From the NCBI GenBank assembly GCA_017548605.1, contig JAFYZT010000027.1, positions 124,001 through 188,000 on the forward strand: DNA of 64,000 nucleotides, read 5' to 3'. Of this stretch, positions 62,503 through 64,000 are shown in pieces (within the stretch, counting starts at the first letter, position 1; the number at the start of each line of letters is the position of its first letter). Below the pieces are notes generated by a model, which was not told the DNA's origin, did no database searches, and worked only from the letters and a program-made list of their open reading frames with translations. The stretch comes from Prevotella sp. (lineage in GTDB: Bacteria > Bacteroidota > Bacteroidia > Bacteroidales > Bacteroidaceae). The position numbers and the translations under genes are program-made.

Positions 62503-63455
62503 AGTTTGACGGTGGATATGTCGATGAGGTTATTGACGATAGCGTAGATGGTGAGACCTGCTGCACTGTGTATCGACAGTTTCTTGGCAATGTTCCGGCG
62601 GTGAGTGATGACTGTGTTGATAGCTATGCACAGATGGTCGGCTATCTCCTTGTTCGTCATGCCCTGAACGACACCGACCACCACGTCTTTCTCCCTTTCA
62701 CTGAGCACTTCTCCCTTGTCAGAATTCTGACCAATCATCCTTGATATTTTCATTGAAACATCATTCTGACGTGTCTGCCGTTCTATCCATCGTATGGCGG
62801 GGATGAAGATATGGTCTTCGACATCGGCATGCAGACGCAGCCATTCCTCATTATTGAAAATATCGTATAGTGTAGCCGACAACTGGTTGTTGTGCAAGCC
62901 GTCGCTGGGCAAGTATTTGATGATGATGCTTTTCAGTTCGCGCAGTTTCTGGTCGGTCTGTCCATGGTGTTTCGAGAACGTCTCAATATTGTAGTTTGCC
63001 ATGGGTGTCTTATTCAACAGCGACTCAACATAGGGGAACACCGTACGCTCCTCATATTTCATGTGGGTACGTATGGAATGCGCATATTCATCGTAAAGAC
63101 GAAGAATGAGACGGGCGAGGTTGTCGTTCTCGTCGAGCGCATCCACCAGTTCCCTCCTGATAAACGGCAGTTGGAAACCGAGAAAATATTCGTGGCTGGC
63201 TTTGAGGTACTGCAACAATGTAGGTATCGACAATTTGTCAATCTCGTCGAAATCGCGATACCCATTTATGGTGAAGTTGACAACGGCAAGGAAGGTATAG
63301 GTATCCACGTTCTGGGCTTCGCACACCTCTCGCACAGTCTTGTCGCCAAAACCAAGGTTGATGCCGAAACTGCCCAGACTCTGCAGCAGACTATAGTTGT
63401 CTTTGATGAGGGATATCATTTTATCCTCAGCCTCATACATCTTTTGGTGTTTCAT
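62499..63455 (-). CDS. Hemerythrin-LuxR fusion regulator
   Basis: 318 residues from MKHQKMYEAEDK. Residues about 15-60 resemble the ScdA/DUF542 N-domain (LGSFGINLGFGDKTVREVCEAQ). Residues about 80-230 are a hemerythrin HHE domain with iron-ligand candidates in ASHEYF, HSIRTHMKYEE, KHHGQTD and HADVEDHIF. Residues about 250-315 are a LuxR/GerE HTH (LSEREKDVVVGVVQGMTNKEIADHL). A di-iron or oxygen/nitric-oxide responsive transcription factor is the natural reading, though sensing has not been shown. The open frame reaches 63587, but that extension contains gagttgatgagttg repeats and a -7 box, so ATG 63455 was chosen. Confidence 0.86.
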   Translation of the reverse strand: MKHQKMYEAEDKMISLIKDNYSLLQSLGSFGINLGFGDKTVREVCEAQNVDTYTFLAVVNFTINGYRDFDEIDKLSIPTLLQYLKASHEYFLGFQLPFIRRELVDALDENDNLARLILRLYDEYAHSIRTHMKYEERTVFPYVESLLNKTPMANYNIETFSKHHGQTDQKLRELKSIIIKYLPSDGLHNNQLSATLYDIFNNEEWLRLHADVEDHIFIPAIRWIERQTRQNDVSMKISRMIGQNSDKGEVLSEREKDVVVGVVQGMTNKEIADHLCIAINTVITHRRNIAKKLSIHSAAGLTIYAIVNNLIDISTVKL

Positions 63456-63459
63456 TCTG

Positions 63460-63533
63460 GTGAGTTGATGAGTTGATAAGTTGGTAAGTTGACAAGTTCG
63501 TGGGTTACCATTTATTATGATGGTGCAAAAATA
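63460..63533 (-). promoter_or_regulatory. Promoter -7 box and repeat leader of the hemerythrin-LuxR gene
   Basis: The minus strand reads TATTTTTGC (63525-63533). The leader between it and ATG 63455 consists of gagttgatgagttgataagttggtaagttg words. Confidence 0.55.
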
Positions 63534-63632
63534 CGAAAAAAATAATAAACCAACAATCATCATTTTTAGGTATTTATCTGTATGCAAATTTTTTACCGAT
63601 TATTAAGTATTGTGGGGATAACGGAATGAGGG

Positions 63633-63641
63633 TACTTTTGC
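63633..63641 (+). promoter_or_regulatory. Promoter -7 box of the truncated porin gene
   Basis: TACTTTTGC, an exact consensus match, 16 nt before ATG 63657. Confidence 0.65.
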
Positions 63642-63656
63642 AGCCACAAAAAAGTG

Positions 63657-64000
63657 ATGAAAATGAGAAGTAGTATCCGCAAGGCCATGATGATGGCCAT
63701 TCTATTCATTGGAACATCTGTGGCGTTGGCACAGAGTTCCGCCGGCGACAGTGTAATGACCCACGCCAAGGGAAACCGTCTGAGCGTAGGCGGCTATGGT
63801 GAGGTGGCCTACAGTCGTCATTTCTACAGTGACAACATCTACCGTTACAGCAATCCCTCGAAATACAAGGACGACCCCAGCAACGGTCGTTTCGACATCC
63901 CCCATGCCGTTATCTATTTAGGTTACGATTTCGGCAAGGGTTGGACTTTCGGCACGGAGATAGAGTTTGAACATACCGGCACGGGCAGTGCCATTGAGTT
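63657..64000 (+). CDS. Outer-membrane porin-like protein, N-terminal part (cut by window edge)
   Basis: The frame is open from ATG 63657 (MKMRSSIRKAMMMAILFIG) to the window end, about 114 residues. A signal peptide ends near ALAQSS. The mature part (LSVGGYGEVAYSRHFYSDNI, then DIPHAVIYLGYDFGKGWTFGTEIEFEHTG) has the alternating strand pattern of large Bacteroidetes porins whose first strand begins GGYGE. A phosphate-selective-porin-like barrel is likely, but the rest of the gene is outside the window. Divergent from the LuxR regulator pair. Confidence 0.7.
   Translation, partial: MKMRSSIRKAMMMAILFIGTSVALAQSSAGDSVMTHAKGNRLSVGGYGEVAYSRHFYSDNIYRYSNPSKYKDDPSNGRFDIPHAVIYLGYDFGKGWTFGTEIEFEHTGTGSAIE

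Noticed and set aside
1-64000. tRNA, rRNA, tmRNA, insertion sequences and integrases
   Set aside because: None was recognised by eye on either strand; a covariance-model scan would be needed to exclude small RNA genes fully.

Overview
The window looks like chromosomal DNA of an anaerobic Bacteroidota in the Bacteroidales, most probably a Prevotella-type genome. The evidence is: Bacteroidota promoters (TTTG, about 19-21 bp, TAnnTTTGC) in front of many genes with almost no Shine-Dalgarno sequences; a nuo operon with fused nuoCD and no nuoEFG; Bacteroidetes-specific families (DUF3078, DUF1573, CBM20-MalQ, S9 peptidase); BspA-like surface proteins; and a long GlnS and YidC of Bacteroidetes type. 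No rRNA, tRNA or CRISPR array was recognised.

Layout. 1-2000: left edge, possibly accessory: the 5' part of a large PLD/DEAD-helicase gene with a 340-nt structured leader and an operator-like palindrome, and a four-helix-bundle/zinc-ribbon gene. 2050-6720: malQ-gph (glucan metabolism) divergent from mltG. 6850-11110: a candidate small RNA, a tandem-repeat promoter region, then glnS-TPR-dedA with 4-bp overlaps. 11330-17020: xylA, xylB, two small winged-helix-like genes and aspS, all on the minus strand. 17290-21320: DUF1573 and DUF3078 envelope proteins and a secreted GH43. 21660-30760: yidC, an S9 peptidase, an MFS transporter and a tandem pair of C4-dicarboxylate carriers. 31500-40900: a mirror-image locus, peptide-large surface protein <- | -> large surface protein-peptide, bounded by near-identical terminators; this is the best candidate for an undescribed system. 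41270-43690: comEC with repeat tracts inside its reading frame, and a GxxExxY protein. 43830-54126: the ten-gene nuo operon (A, B, CD, H, I, J, K, L, M, N). 54300-61750: a BadF-type kinase, an MscS channel, a small porin, kdsA-kdsD (Kdo synthesis) and an exported phospholipase D-like enzyme. 61880-64000: two overlapping LuxR-type regulators, one fused to hemerythrin, divergent from a truncated porin gene.

How the genes fit together: starch-derived glucans (MalQ), xylose (XylA/XylB) and GH43-released pentoses feed a fermentation in which C4-dicarboxylates are exchanged (two Dcu carriers) and an ion-pumping Complex I without the NADH module works on the membrane. KdsA/KdsD, YidC, MltG, DUF3078 and porins build the envelope.

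The most unusual global trait is the intergenic DNA. Almost every gap holds one of several degenerate word-like repeat families. Some modules recur as inverted copies tens of kilobases apart, some sit inside the nuo operon, and at least two lie in frame inside comEC. Starts of malQ, aspS, the GH43 gene, the S9 peptidase, mscS, badF, kdsA and the hemerythrin-LuxR gene were moved downstream of the longest open frame because a promoter or a repeat occupies the upstream part.
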